64,000 nt of DNA from Colocasia esculenta (lineage: Eukaryota; Streptophyta; Magnoliopsida; Alismatales; Araceae). The first letter of the stretch is position 1. Every line of letters begins with the position of its first letter. The position numbers were made by a program, and so were the translations under genes. The stretch is taken from assembly GCA_014218235.1 (NCBI GenBank), contig JACBKR010001264.1, positions 1,860,001 through 1,924,000 of the forward strand, read 5' to 3'. The notes below the pieces were generated by a model, which did not search any database, had not been told where the DNA came from, and saw nothing but the letters and a program-made list of their open reading frames with translations. Below are positions 1-10,857 of this stretch, piece by piece.

Positions 1-740
1 TAATTGGGAGGTCAACAAATAGACCTAAAATCAAAAAATCCTTTGTATTTTCTTTCTCTGCTAGTAAGGCGGGTGCTGCAACCAAAACATATTGTCGGTC
101 TTTTAGGTTTTATGATCTGAATGGACCAAAAACTATATATTGACACATTACATAGAATATATGCATACCTTATTTTTTTATTTAGGTCACATAATTGATG
201 ATCGAACTATAATAATTTAAACATGTGTTTAATATCTCGACTGATTAGTGCAAAGAAAACTATATTATATACGTTAATTAGTGCAACAAATATTTAAAAA
301 ATATAAGTGCAAAAGATATGCTCCAGACAATGCACGTACGCCATCTGCCATCATACATTTTTTTTTGAAAAAAATAATAATTTAATTCTAGGGATATATT
401 ATACACTTATATTTGTACCTAGCAGTTATGTCAACTAATACGCATACAATAACATCACTTCCGTAATTACGTGTGAAAGGTTACTTTTGCAATTATCTCA
501 GAAGAATCACATTATTATAACATCCATTGCATCTCGAATTGCCATTGATAGCATTGTGATAACAAACCCTAGGCCGGACGAGATCAATGTCCAGCCAATC
601 TGTATCAGCTCTCTCAAGTTACAAACCCTATTGTTAACTATGGCAAATGGATCACAAAAGCCGCACCCCCCCCCCCCCACCCACCAAAAATAAAAATAAA
701 AATAAAAGGAAAAATGCATGTTGTCTAGAGCTTATCTATA
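1..740. other. AT-rich non-coding stretch
   Basis: I see no supportable gene here. The two overlapping short reading frames around 487-719 have no recognisable domain. There is a run of about 13 C near 666-678. The stretch ends at the A (740) that precedes the first Helitron terminus. Confidence 0.6.
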
Positions 741-984
741 TCTATACTAATATTATAATTCTCAATTTTGGAGCTGCCACGTGGCAACACCAGGACAAAC
801 TTATTCCCGCCAAAACTCACAAATACTTTCTTAACATAGCTATTAATTAAGAAGACAAATCTCCTACCTAAAGTTGTGAAAAAATCTTCTTAAATCGGAG
901 TGTTAAATCTTACTAAATCTTACACACAATTTTTTAAAAAACTTACTTTTATTTCTCGACTTATCCCCATCTATCTCCTCTTCA

Positions 985-1300
985 AACGGCAGCGCCGCAT
1001 CCGGGCCGCCCGCGAGCGCATCGCCAAGGAGCGCCAGGACATCCTCAACGCCAACACCACCAGCGGCCGCTCGGCCAAGAACTTCACTGGCCGCGAGATC
1101 AAGAGGACGACGAGCAACTTCTCCTGCAACAAACTCCTCGGCTCCGGTGGCTACGGCGACGTCTTCAAGGGCTGCCTCGACGACGGCACCCTGGTGGCCG
1201 TCAAGTGCGCCAAGGTCGGCAACACCAAGTCCACCGACCAGGTCCTCAACGAGGTGCGCATACTGTCGCAGGTGAAACACCGCAGCCTGGTCCCCTACAC
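985..1300 (+). pseudogene. Truncated wall-associated-kinase-like kinase fragment
   Basis: In the frame that opens at 900, the juxtamembrane and N-lobe of a WAK-like receptor kinase can be read. A basic stretch (RQRRIRAARERIAKERQ) is followed by an FTGREI / TSNF segment, a glycine-rich loop LGSGGYGDVFKG, the ATP-binding lysine in VAVKCAK and helix C with LNEVRILSQVKHRSLV. This layout matches WAKL14/20-type kinases. Homology stops after HRSLV, before the catalytic HRD and DFG motifs; the remaining residues to the stop at 1373 are unrelated. The fragment cannot be a kinase. It is far richer in GC than its surroundings and sits wholly inside a Helitron, which fits capture of one host exon. The ATG at 900 lies in element sequence and is probably not a genuine start. 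Confidence 0.85.
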
Positions 1301-2355
1301 ACTGTCCTTCCGCATTTGTAGTGCCACCTCTGGTCTGGAAGAAATCCTATATAAATGCAATGTAGTCTCTTGATGTTTTTCCTCTCCCTTATTTAGAATA
1401 GAATATATGTTTTTATCGTTGATAGTTAAGTTGCTAACTTCTCATTCCCCAACATTAAGTAATGGAAGATTATAAAACAGAATTATTTGAACAAATAAGC
1501 TAAATATTAGATGTGGATGCCTGCTAAATATATGAGCATTCTACAAAATTGTCAATATGTATATTTTTATAGGTATTAATCTTTGATACAGACAGTCTCT
1601 TTCCCAGACATTAATATTCTGATTGAGGGTTTACATCTATATTCAATAAAAAAAATCTATTTACATATTTCACATTGTCATATTACTAATGTTGGAGTTG
1701 AAATCGCTAATGAATAAAGTAGTATTATTCTTAAGATGTTTTATGAATAAAGTAGTATTATGATGTTTTATGTTTTATGATTTTCATCATATTTGTTAAT
1801 GAATATCTTTTGTCTTTTTCCATTTTTCTGTATTTTTATATGATTCTTTTATTGAAAGACTTGAAGTTGAAAGATCTAAGGAATCTCATAATTTTGATAA
1901 TGTATGTGATATTCACTTTAACATTAGAAACATATATGTCTAAAAAATTTATTATATTTCAAATAATCTACAATTTAACATTTTTTTTGTAAAAAATCTA
2001 CTCAACTTCAAGTTCTACAAGTACCATCACGTCACTTAAGAGGATTATTTTAGGTAATAATATCCATCAAAGACTTTCTAAAGAAGATATTACGGCGCAA
2101 ATGTCATGCAACAAAAAAAAATCAAGATGGATGATCAAGATGACTGATTGATGGAATGATGTGTTTTTATATATTTTGTAGACTTTTAGTTTGTGAGACT
2201 GTATTTTACTTTGTTCTACAAACTATTTTATATTCATATGTCTGACTGTATTTGTAAATGTTTTCAGTAAGAATATGAAATGTTTTATTTTTAAATGTTA
2301 TATTTTTAACATATTATTACTCCTTAGTTATTACTCATTATACTTGACAAAAAAA

Positions 2356-2425
2356 CCGTGCATCGCACATGTAGAAATCTATACTTTTTTTAGTTTTTGA
2401 TCTATATTGTTGCATCGCCCGGATA
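2356..2425 (+). repeat. Decayed Helitron 3'-end-like hairpins
   Basis: CCGTGCATCGCAC at 2356-2368 followed by ATGTAGAAATCTATAC resembles a Helitron 3' tail with a mutated CTAG. A second similar piece (GCATCGCCCGGATATAGATC) follows about 50 bp later. The pieces suggest earlier termini were by-passed before the present end at 2553. The assignment rests on short matches only. Confidence 0.45.
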
Positions 2426-2553
2426 TAGATCAATATGTGATATGCATTTACTATGTGTTAAATTTACTTTTTTATATTTATTAATATTATGATGTTATTT
2501 TAAATATATTTTTACCTAAAATATTCCCGTGCAACGCACGGGTATAGAACTAG

Positions 2554-3021
2554 TTATTATAATAAAACTCAGTCTTAGAAGCACACGTGGCAGTATCAGA
2601 ATTTTTCTTTTCCCGCCCAAACTGAGATATGTGATACCGCCTAAAACTATCCCCCTTCTTCTTTCTCTCTAATTTTGTATTTCTTTCTCTCTTTATGTGC
2701 TGCCACCGCAAGCAGCAAATTCAACGGGATTTAATATTCAAATCCTCTCCCTTTCTCCATTTGGCCCGCCCTTGATAAAAAATAGTATTTTTTATCCAAT
2801 CCGCCACCCCCCATCTAAAAATATAAGTACTCGCCTCCATTATAATATGCATCTCTCATATTTGATCGATTTAGTGTTCCGCATGAAAATTAGGTTTTCT
2901 TTTCTTCTATATAATACTCCTCTATTATAAATCATATCAAATCTAATTTATAATTTATAAATTTATTATAATTAAATATATATTTAGAAAAAAATCGTGC
3001 AACGCACGGGTAGAGATCTAG
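2554..3021 (+). mobile_element. Second short Helitron, abutting the first
   Basis: From 2554 the sequence TTATTATAATAAA then CTCAGTCTTAGAAG and ACGTGGCAGTAT follows closely the 5' end of the Helitron at 34,638, apart from missing its first ~8 bases. The 3' end has CGTGCAACGCACGGG (2996-3010), then CTAG at 3018-3021 followed by T. The body is AT-rich and non-coding. It contains a CCCGCC...AAACTG segment shared with the other Helitrons of this window. The missing TC end is explained if the first Helitron inserted at or recombined with this terminus. Confidence 0.7.
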
Positions 3022-4128
3022 TATTTCTAATAATGAGGAAGAAGCTCGTTAGTTGAGTAGTCCATTTAATTTATACATCAGGATGTACCACTAAAACTAG
3101 GTAGAAGTGTAGAACAAACACCCTGTTTTTGCAAGTGGAGGTCAAGAAATTCTTGAACCATTAAACAGAGCTTTTAGGATATCTATAAAGTTTGTCCTTG
3201 TAATCCAACAAAGTCGAGCCCAAACCTAGATGTGTAACTCCAGCCGACAACTCCCAGTTGTCCATATGAGTGGCAAAACAAAGTATATATCTTGTAACAT
3301 CACGTCCATCTTGCCTGCACAGTGATCCCTGAATGCTGAAGATAGCAGATCAGAGGGGCACGTCAGCTTTAGAGAGAAGTATAAGTGCATAAGCTCCAAT
3401 AACTTCTCCCTAAATACTTTTGTAAATATAGATTATGTCAAATATATCTTTCATTTGAACATGTTATTAAAAATATCATCTACATATTTTTATAGGTCGT
3501 CATTACATCCTTGCGGCTCCCTACCGTCAAAGAGGAGTAGAGATATAACCGCTTCTTATAAAAATATATAGAGGATACTTTCAATAATATAGTCAAATGA
3601 GAGGTATACTTATAAAACTATTTAGAAGATATTTTAATAATATATTTAAATAAGAAATATATTTATAAAGATATTTAGAGAATATTTTTGATAATATACT
3701 CAAATGAGAGATATATCTCTATATTGATGTGTTGTTTTGTTTATAGGGGATAGCTTAATAATTCATCTACTTAAATTGAGTTTAACTCGAGTCAAACATA
3801 TGCAAATGACTGTAGAAGTGTAATCTCAACTTATAAAGATATTCATAACATATTTTTTATAATATATTTAAATAAGATATATATTTGATGTGACTCATAT
3901 TATATTTATAAGAATATTTATACAAAAACCCATAGAATATCAAGAGCTGCCAACCAAGATTTGTTGGACCAAATATACCGATCGTACCGCTCTACTATGC
4001 TCCAGTGGAGTCTAATTTGTTCTCAAATTTAGTAAAAAAAACTATTAAAATAATAATAAAACTATAGTATCGAACCGAGCATATCCATGTACCGTATTTT
4101 TTCAAATACTGGTGTGATGGATCCCATC
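3022..4128. other. AT-rich non-coding stretch with degenerate ~55-bp repeats
   Basis: No gene is supportable. About four degenerate copies of a unit beginning CTTATAAA, containing a TTTAGA...AATAATATA core and ending near AAATGAGAGATATA, lie at about 3554, 3610, 3663 and 3832. A reverse-oriented partial copy lies near 3440. The arrangement looks like the remains of a small AT-rich DNA transposon, but its ends are not defined. Confidence 0.45.
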
Positions 4129-4573
4129 TAGGGGTGTCAATGGGTGGGTTTGAGCTGACCCAATTTAAACCCAGTTCAGTCCAACACTAAAATAACCCAA
4201 CCCAAGTCCAACTCAAATTTAATGGATCAAAGTAAAAAAAACTCATGCTAGCCTATTGGGGCCCGTTTCAGCCCATCAAACTAATATGTAGATAGATTCA
4301 CTATTTTAATTTACACATATTTTAATTTAGAGGGAACTGTTGGTGTGGTGGTGACCGATTTCTTTATTCAAGCATATTTTTAATACATGTGTAGGTATGG
4401 TGGTTATTGATGTCTCTTAGCCCAATGAACCAACCCGAGTCCAACTCATCAAGTGATGGGTTTGACAAATAGGCTTTAAAAGAGATCCATGGGCCATCAT
4501 ATTTTAACCCAAATTGAGTCTGGAGTGGACTGTCCATTGGACTTCAAATTAACCCAGCCCATTGACACCGCTA
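4129..4573. mobile_element. hAT-type MITE
   Basis: The left end TAGGGGTGTCAATGGGTGGG and the right end (reverse complement TAGCGGTGTCAATGGGCTGG) form terminal inverted repeats of about 20 bp. The TAGGGGTGTCAAT terminus is common in plant hAT elements. The flanking 8-mers are ATCCCATC and GTCCCATT, identical at six core positions, so they are probably a decayed 8-bp target duplication. The interior has no transposase. Confidence 0.8.
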
Positions 4574-5300
4574 GTCCCATTTTGTTGCCAACGGATACCT
4601 ATCTGTTAAGTTGATCTGTTTCCGATTTTATTATTGGATTCAGAAGAAACCCGATAACAAGGGTCAGATAAGTTATTGGAATGGATTTTCCAATAGTTAT
4701 TGGGTACGGAAATCGAAACCATCATTTGCACATCTGCATACCGTTTCTGTTTTCTGAACTTTTATAAATATATAAATATCAAAACAAAACCCTAAAACCT
4801 ACTTACTCCTCGTAGGCACCGCCCATAGCCGTCGCCTATTGCTTGTCCCCTCCACCGCCACTATGGTGGTCAACTGGTCATAGACACCATCCTCCCTTGT
4901 GTGCGTACGCGACATTTTTTTTTCTTCTGTTTTTGGTAAATGGGAGGAGCCAAGGAGAGGGTGGTACTTTTTTCCTCGTCCCTGTCAGAATACTGGAAGA
5001 CATAAAGTCTTTACTTTTCACCCGGTTTAATTTTTAGTCCCTACTTTTGAGACGTCACCATTTACGACCCTCGATTCACGAGTTCTGTCTCTTTTGCATC
5101 CGTCTCTTTTTCCCATTCCCGTCTTACTATTTCCATTCTTTCGAATGCCTTTTTCCCAATCGACACTCACGCTTCTATCCTTTCGAACAGCCGTGAACTC
5201 TGATCGATGAGAAGTTGCTATTACATAATGTGCCGAGTACACTTACAGCAACCATTGACATCACTTACACAAATCCTTTTGAAGACCCGTGAACCGTTCT
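4574..5300. other. No supportable gene
   Basis: This is ordinary mixed-composition DNA between the MITE and the MULE region. The short frames at 4843-5242 show no recognisable domain or codon pattern. Confidence 0.5.
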
Positions 5301-5307
5301 TCACAAC

Positions 5308-5314
5308 TATAAAA
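5308..5314 (+). promoter_or_regulatory. Candidate TATA box
   Basis: TATAAAA lies 94 bp upstream of the ATG of the small reading frame at 5408, with a pyrimidine-rich leader between them. The spacing suits a plant core promoter. The call rests on motif and position only. Confidence 0.45.
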
Positions 5315-5407
5315 GGAACCCAAGGCCTCATACTTATCCTTCACAAGCTTCTTGCTCGTCTTCTTCTTCCTATCTATCTTACTCGTCTTCTTCCTCTTTA
5401 TTTGCAG

Positions 5408-5716
5408 ATGTCTTCATCTGACGATGCTCCCCACAGGAATGGCAAGGCACCTGCGTCACCGGTGCCACCGTCGCCCCTAACTCCCCTGGCACCATAGGCT
5501 CCACCTTCGCCACCGACTTTCAGCCCCGACTACTGGAACGATTTTCACATCGACTGGAAGATGGCTTTAGCCAAAGCCTCCCGGCTGTACGGCCAGAAGG
5601 GCCTCACCAACATCCTCCCTAACATCGGCCCTAGGGCAGAACCCATTTGTTCTTCCTCCTCTCCCTCCCCTACTCGTTCCTCCTCCCCTCCCTCCTCCAC
5701 AGAGTGGTCGGCTTAG
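5408..5716 (+). pseudogene. Small Pro/Ser-rich reading frame with internal stop
   Basis: From the ATG at 5408 the frame reads 102 codons to TAG at 5714-5716, interrupted by a TAG at 5495-5497. The N-terminal third is rich in Ala, Pro and Ser. A middle segment (PDYWNDFHIDWKMALAKASR) looks like folded protein, and a Ser/Pro tail follows. It sits beside the MULE Ulp1 gene, points away from it, and has its own TATA candidate. It may be a third gene of that element or a captured piece. I do not recognise a family. Confidence 0.4.
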
Positions 5717-5829
5717 GGAGTTTAGAGAGTTATTATAACGGGGCTTATTTATGCAATATATTTTCGTTTTATGTAGTCTTCTGTGGCCGATATAAAATCC
5801 ATTGTATGTGCTCTCTATCATGCAAACTC

Positions 5830-6200
5830 AACATGTTAGCAATAACATACGGTAACATGTTATTATCTATACTATAATCAAAATAAGTAAATATTGTAAC
5901 ATGTTATTACGTATACTGTAATAGTGTAGGTTAGAGTGCAGTGCTCGAACTGTAACATGCTATTATGTATACTATAATGAAAATAAGCAAATACTGTAAT
6001 AGGTTATTACGTATATTGTAATAGTGTACGTTAGAGTGCAGTGCTCGAATTGTAAGAGTGTAGTGCTCGAATTGTAAGAGTGTAGTGCTCGAACTGTTAG
6101 AGTGTACGAACTGTAACATGCTATTATGTATACTATAATGAAAATAAGTAAATACTGTAACATGTTATTACGTATATTGTAACAGAAAACGTTAGTCCTC
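5830..6200. repeat. AT-rich degenerate repeats with ACTGTAACA cores
   Basis: Three imperfect copies of a segment containing ATTATGTATACTATAATGA, AAATAAG and a TACTGTAACATG core alternate with short GAGTGTAGTGCTCGAA units. They lie just beyond the 3' end of the Ulp1 gene. The ACTGTAAC core recurs in the introns of both MULE genes. Confidence 0.65.
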
Positions 6201-7599
6201 ACTGTAATAAATAAACAAGTGTTTTCTCAAGTAAATGTACAATATCGTTACACTGGCTGTAGGAAATTGTACGTGTGGCAAGTATGGTTCTTCTCCTTCA
6301 GTTATATACGCTCTGAATGTTCTTGTGCATTGAAGTACGCTTTGATGAAGTGGAGGGCGAACCTTGCTCTTACGGTTGGCATGTCATCCTGACTGAAGGG
6401 GAAACCTTGAGTGTCCCTACGTGCCAGACACTCCATGTATTTGCAAGTGAAAATGGCGCAGTCGTCTCCCGATCCTTGTTGTGGGCATGGGTCAAGGTAG
6501 CGTAGCGACTAATTTTTTGTATCTATGTGCTTGCCCTTCATGTATCTTCTCAGTTCCTCCACCAGCATGACAGAATTAACAAAAGAGTTTCAATTACTTG
6601 ATGTACATTTACTGTAACATATGTAACATAAGTGTGCATACTCTGTAACAAATGTAAGCCTTGTATGTAACACTTGGCACTTATGTATTGTGGAATGTCA
6701 CGACGATCTTTGTTTCTTAATGAATCGTACACGTGGAACTCTTTTTCTTTAATATTGATGACCAAAAGAGCCCAATGGTTCGTTCCAACGTGCATGGGGG
6801 AGAAAAGGAGATCTGATTCAGTTGGGGCGCGATCCAATCTTTTGAAAGAGTAATCGAAATGTTGTTGTTTGCTCTTATCATCTTTGCACGATTGGACGTA
6901 ACCCTTTAAAGCGGCTCCCAGATATCCAAAAGTCTTAAAAATGTTCGGGTTCTCTTGACGGGGGAGAAACAAGCAAGTGTTGACATAGCAGTCAATTATG
7001 ACCAATTCGCTCTGCCCCGCGAATAATAGATCCCAGATGTCCTTAAATGAGAGGAAATTATCGTATCCTTCCCGAGTGCCACCGAACATCAAATCACTAC
7101 ATGTAAGAAAGGTGTACATCTTCTGTAAGAATGGAGATGTCATACAGTAATAGACGAAATAATATAATGTAACAGAAAAGCTCCGAACTGTAAAAAGGAA
7201 ATACATGTACTGTAACACGTACTCATTAATGATGCACTCATTCAGAAATCGTTCAATCCAAGACTTTTCGTCCACTCCTAATACATCCCGGGCGACGTAA
7301 TCTCATCTCCCCTCTTTCTTGCCGGTTGGAAGTGTGTCTGTACTCTCTTGAGAGCTAAGAAAGATCGGTTCGGAAGTGGACACATTGACGTTCGGAGCTT
7401 TGTAGGACTGATAATCCTCTGGCTACGATGGAGTAAGTAATAAAAGAATTTTCTATAAGAGGACTTTAATGTTACTGTGACGGGGTCTTAATGTTACTGT
7501 TACGTAACATTAAGGTCACTGAAACAGAACGTTAAAGTTATGTATCTTCTACTGTTAAGGGGAAACCATACCATATATATCTCCGGTTGCCGCCTTTTT

Positions 7600-8200
7600 C
7601 TCGTCCCAGTTGTAACTCGTCTGGACAATGAGGATGGGGAAATATGACGCCTCTTCCTCTTCTTCTCTTCCACTTCCGTCTTCCTCTTCTTCTCTGCCTC
7701 CGCGTCCTTCCTCTTCTTCTCCACCTCCTCCGCCTCTTCTCTTCCTCCTCCTCTTTCCTCTTCCTCCTCCATCTTTCTCTTCTGCTCCTCCTCCACCTCC
7801 TTCCTCTTGTGCTCCTCCTCCTCCCTCTTCTTCTCTGCCTCCTCCGCCTCCTTCCTCTTGTGCTCCTCCTCCTCCTTCCTCTTCTTCTCTGCCTCCTCCG
7901 CCTCCTTCCTCTTCTTCTCTTCCTCCGCCTCCTTCCTCTTCTCCTCCTCTTCCTCCCCCCTCTTTCTCTTCTGGTCCTCCTACGCCCCCTTCCGCTTCTA
8001 CTCCTCCTCCTCCTCCTTCCTCTTCTTCTCCGCCTTCTTTCTCTTCTGCTCCTCCTCCTTCCTCTCCTTCTCCGCCTCCTCCGCTTCCTTCCACTTCTGC
8101 TCCTCCTCCTCCTTCCTCTTCTTCTCAGCCTCCTCCTCTTCCTTCCTCTTCTTTGCCTCCTCCTTTCTCTTATTCTCGTCGACCTCCTTGTTTCGCCCCC
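7600..8200 (-). repeat. Polypurine tract encoding the Lys/Glu coiled segment
   Basis: Over about 550 bp the minus strand is almost purely G and A (the plus strand is CTTCCT-like). In the frame used by the Ulp1 gene it reads alternating KRKEEEE and AEKKRKEE blocks, a likely charged helix or coiled coil. Because the unit is so simple, other frames on both strands are also open; those Pro/Ser- and Gly/Glu-rich readings are shadows. Confidence 0.7.
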
Positions 8201-8280
8201 TCTTCCTCTGTTCCTTTGGCTCCGACGTCTGCCACTCTGACATTGATCGTCGCGACCTTGTCAAGGGGGTTCTCCTTCCT

Positions 8281-8480
8281 GTAACTAAATATATGAAATA
8301 TTGTAAATGTCTATGAATGATACTGTAAATGTGTAAAACATATACTATAACTGAATATATGAAATATTTTAAATGTCTATGAATGATACTGTAAATGTAT
8401 AAAACATATATTGTAACTGAATATATCAAATACTGTTAATAACTATGAATGATAATGTAAATGTGTAAAACATATACTGT
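8281..8480. repeat. 65-bp tandem repeat, three copies
   Basis: Three copies starting near 8,281, 8,346 and 8,411 share a TAACTGAATATATGAAATA segment and an ATGAATGATACTGTAAATG segment. They occupy a predicted intron of the minus-strand Ulp1 gene. Confidence 0.75.
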
Positions 8481-9059
8481 AAAACATTACCTTGGCGTCG
8501 GGTACTCGTCTTTGCTACGCCGTGTGATGGTAGTGAAACTATATAGAGCTCCGGTGGCAGTAGGACTAAGACTGCAGATTGTGGCTCCGCGAGTGGATGT
8601 TGCCACTGAGGCTGATGCTCAAATTGTTCCTCCAGTCTTTGTAGCCTTTGGTCCATTGATTGGAGGATATTATTCTGCCACTGTAAGAGGCCGCTCTGCA
8701 ACTCCATGACCTCCCTCTGTTGTTTGGACACTCTTAAAAGCTCCTGAAGAATGCCAACAACATGCTTATCTGATGGAGGAGTTTCGGAAGTGGTGGACGT
8801 GGATGCCGTCAATCATCGCGAGACCTTAGGTCGGTCATCCCTCACATTAACATCCAAATATACCTGAAGTAAAGTCATAGGTAGATAAGATATCATATAC
8901 GAAGATAACACAGGTTCAGGGGTAAGTCACACTTACATCAGAGCGTCGCAATCCCCGTAGTAGGTCGGATAAGAACTGTCCCTTAATCCCAACGAAAAAT
9001 GGGGGATTTCTTTGGGGATGCTATGGTTTCAATTTTAACTGGTGCGTCAAAAACTATGC

Positions 9060-9600
9060 CTACATCATTAAAATATAGATATATCGTATGTATTAGACAG
9101 TTCAGGTACTGTAACAGATAGATATATCGTATGTAAAAGAGTACTTCGCGTACTGTAACATGCATGTGTATCGTATGTAAAAGAGGAGTAATGAGCACCG
9201 AGCAGGATCGAGCACCGAGCAAAGCGTCTACTGAACACCCAAGCACCTGAACACCGAGCACGATTATACTGTCGTGCTCTGCCGTTGGATTGAAATCTAA
9301 CGGTTCGTGCTATGCTACGACTATGAAAAGGCTACTTCGCGTATTAAATTGCTATGGAGGTCTGTAGAAGACTACTTTGCACACTGTAACAGAGCGATGT
9401 ATGGTATGTAAAAGACTACTTCGGGTACTGTAACAGAGCGGTGTATGGTATGTAAAAGACTACTTCGGGTACTGTAACAGATACATATGTCCTATGTAAA
9501 AGACTACTTCGCGTACTGTAACAAAACGGTGTATCGTATGTAAAAGACTACTTCGAGTACTGTAACAGATAAATATCTCGTATGTAAAAGACTACTTAAA
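9060..9600. repeat. Minisatellite with GACTACTTCGCG / TACTGTAACAG units
   Basis: About eight imperfect units of 40-60 bp carry TATGTAAAAGACTACTTCG followed by GTACTGTAACAGA. They fill a predicted intron between the DUF1985-like exon and the PHFSLGL exon. A short run of GAGCACCGAGCA units interrupts them at about 9,190-9,260. Confidence 0.75.
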
Positions 9601-10458
9601 TCGAGAGCGGGAACACAACCGATTAGGAAGATGGTTTTGCCAGACGGAGCTCCCGTTACGGCTGCCTTCACATGCTCATGGCACTACTGCACTGCCGATA
9701 TCAGGTACTCATGGATGGCAGCAGCCCAATTGACCCTCTTCATCTCATGGAGGTCATCCACATATGGCAGAATGGAGAGCAACCCCGCCCTACCACTTGT
9801 GGGGAAGAAGAAACAAGAACATAGAAGCACAAACCAAAACTTCAACGAAATTTCAACAGCTAGCTCACCCTCTTGTGGAACGTACTTCGTAAGCTTTCGC
9901 AAGACATTGTGCCTATCCATCGTTTGTTTGGATCCAAGGATGTGGCGCAAACTAGCTTTTGTCTCATTCACCTTTAGATTGATGGGTGAACCATGATTGG
10001 GTATACCCATAACTATTGCCAGGTCTGAAGGACGAAAAGGCAAGCTGCAGGGGCCAATCTTAAAATGATCTTCTCCATCGAAACGTGTTATCAGATCGAC
10101 TATCGGGGAAATATGGTAGGTCACCACTTCGCATTTGACATACGCGTGGAATGGTGAATTTCTCATTAACTTGATATGTGTGCTCCTAAACTGCAAGTCT
10201 AGCATAACACTACAGTACCATGAAAGCGAACATCGCGTATTAAATTGATTCTGATCCTTTTCTGCAAAGAGAAGATCGAAACTTTTTTAAAACAAATATT
10301 CAGTCAACAAAGACCGGACACAGGGTAAGAGGAAAGATTACTACTTCGACGACTTGGAGGGCGGTTTCATCCACTTCCATCGCCATTAACGCTTCTTGCT
10401 CCGCTTCCGCCGCAATGCGACCAATCGCCACACTCGTAGGAGATCCATGGCTTGCCAT

Positions 10459-10857
10459 CGTTAGAGGGGACGGAGAGATCGCTTCAGCTGCAGATGTAAC
10501 TCAAAGAATGAAAAATTGTAATAGAGAAGAGGGCTAGTGCAGGAATGGCGGTGTAGGTGTATGGAGTTCCGGAATGCCGTGATATATGCAGGGATGGGTT
10601 CGGTGAACCCGACGGAATGGCAGTGCACTACAATGATGAACATCGTGCGGCTGAACATAATCGATATCCCCGACGATGGGACGTCCAAGCTATCACATCC
10701 GTTCGTCTGGCGCTTTCCCGCCGATACTACATGCATGATACGCACTCCCGCCAAATTGACCCATAACAGCTCATCTCCTCACACATGCTATTTATAGACA
10801 CTGCACGCCACATTTCTATGATAAAAAAGTCTTTCATTCGCCTTCCTCTGCAATGCA
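10459..10857. promoter_or_regulatory. Presumed divergent promoter region of the MULE
   Basis: This is the space between the divergent start codons of the Ulp1 gene (10,458, minus) and the transposase (10,858, plus). No clear TATA box was identified, and the short reading frames within it look accidental. The promoter assignment rests only on gene arrangement. Confidence 0.4.

Larger units (their letters stand above)
741..2553 (+). mobile_element. Helitron with a captured receptor-kinase exon
   Basis: The 5' end reads TCTATACTAATATTATAA directly after an A at 740. The 3' end has the hairpin CCCGTGCAACGCACGGG (2526-2542) followed by CTAG at 2550-2553 and a T at 2554. TC at the 5' end, a hairpin then CTRR at the 3' end, insertion between A and T, and no target duplication are the defining features of plant Helitrons. 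The element is about 1.8 kb and encodes no Rep/helicase, so it is non-autonomous. Its only protein-like content is a GC-rich kinase exon near the 5' end; the rest is AT-rich. A decayed second 3'-end-like hairpin lies at 2356-2368, so the tail may contain remains of an older terminus. Confidence 0.82.
6302..10458 (-). pseudogene. MULE-borne Ulp1-like (C48) cysteine protease gene, multi-exon, broken
   Basis: The gene reads right to left. A first exon starts MASHGSPTSVAIG at 10,458 and ends at a GT donor near 10,345. A DUF1985-like exon (about 10,205-9,615) holds LPFRPSDLAIVMGIPNHG and KRVNWAAAIHEYL. A short exon with a PHFSLGL motif follows near 9,010-8,940. A coiled Lys/Glu-rich exon (about 8,275-7,560) and the protease exons (about 7,425-6,690 with introns, and 6,508-6,302) complete it. 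Ulp1 enzymes cleave SUMO or SUMO-like conjugates. The catalytic His (6,775-6,777, in NHWALLVI), Asp (6,724-6,726, in VYDSL), Gln (QQG) and Cys (6,458-6,460, in SGDDCAIF) are all present. In-frame stops at 9,684-9,686 (TAG) and 7,303-7,305 (TGA) show decay. Exon ends are inferred from GT/AG sites and homology, so some may be wrong. A further in-frame segment (VEELRRYMKGKHIDT) just before 6,508 suggests the last intron may be read differently. Confidence 0.8.

Noticed and set aside
985..1300. A functional receptor kinase gene
   Set aside because: The HRD and DFG motifs and all extracellular parts are missing, and the piece lies within Helitron termini.
2697..2930. 77-codon frame in the second Helitron
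   Set aside because: AT-rich, no domain, and it spans the non-coding body of a short Helitron.
7628..8316. Long plus-strand Ser/Pro- and Leu-rich reading frames
   Set aside because: They are shadows of the polypurine tract that codes the Lys/Glu-rich part of the minus-strand Ulp1 gene; simple repeats keep all frames open.
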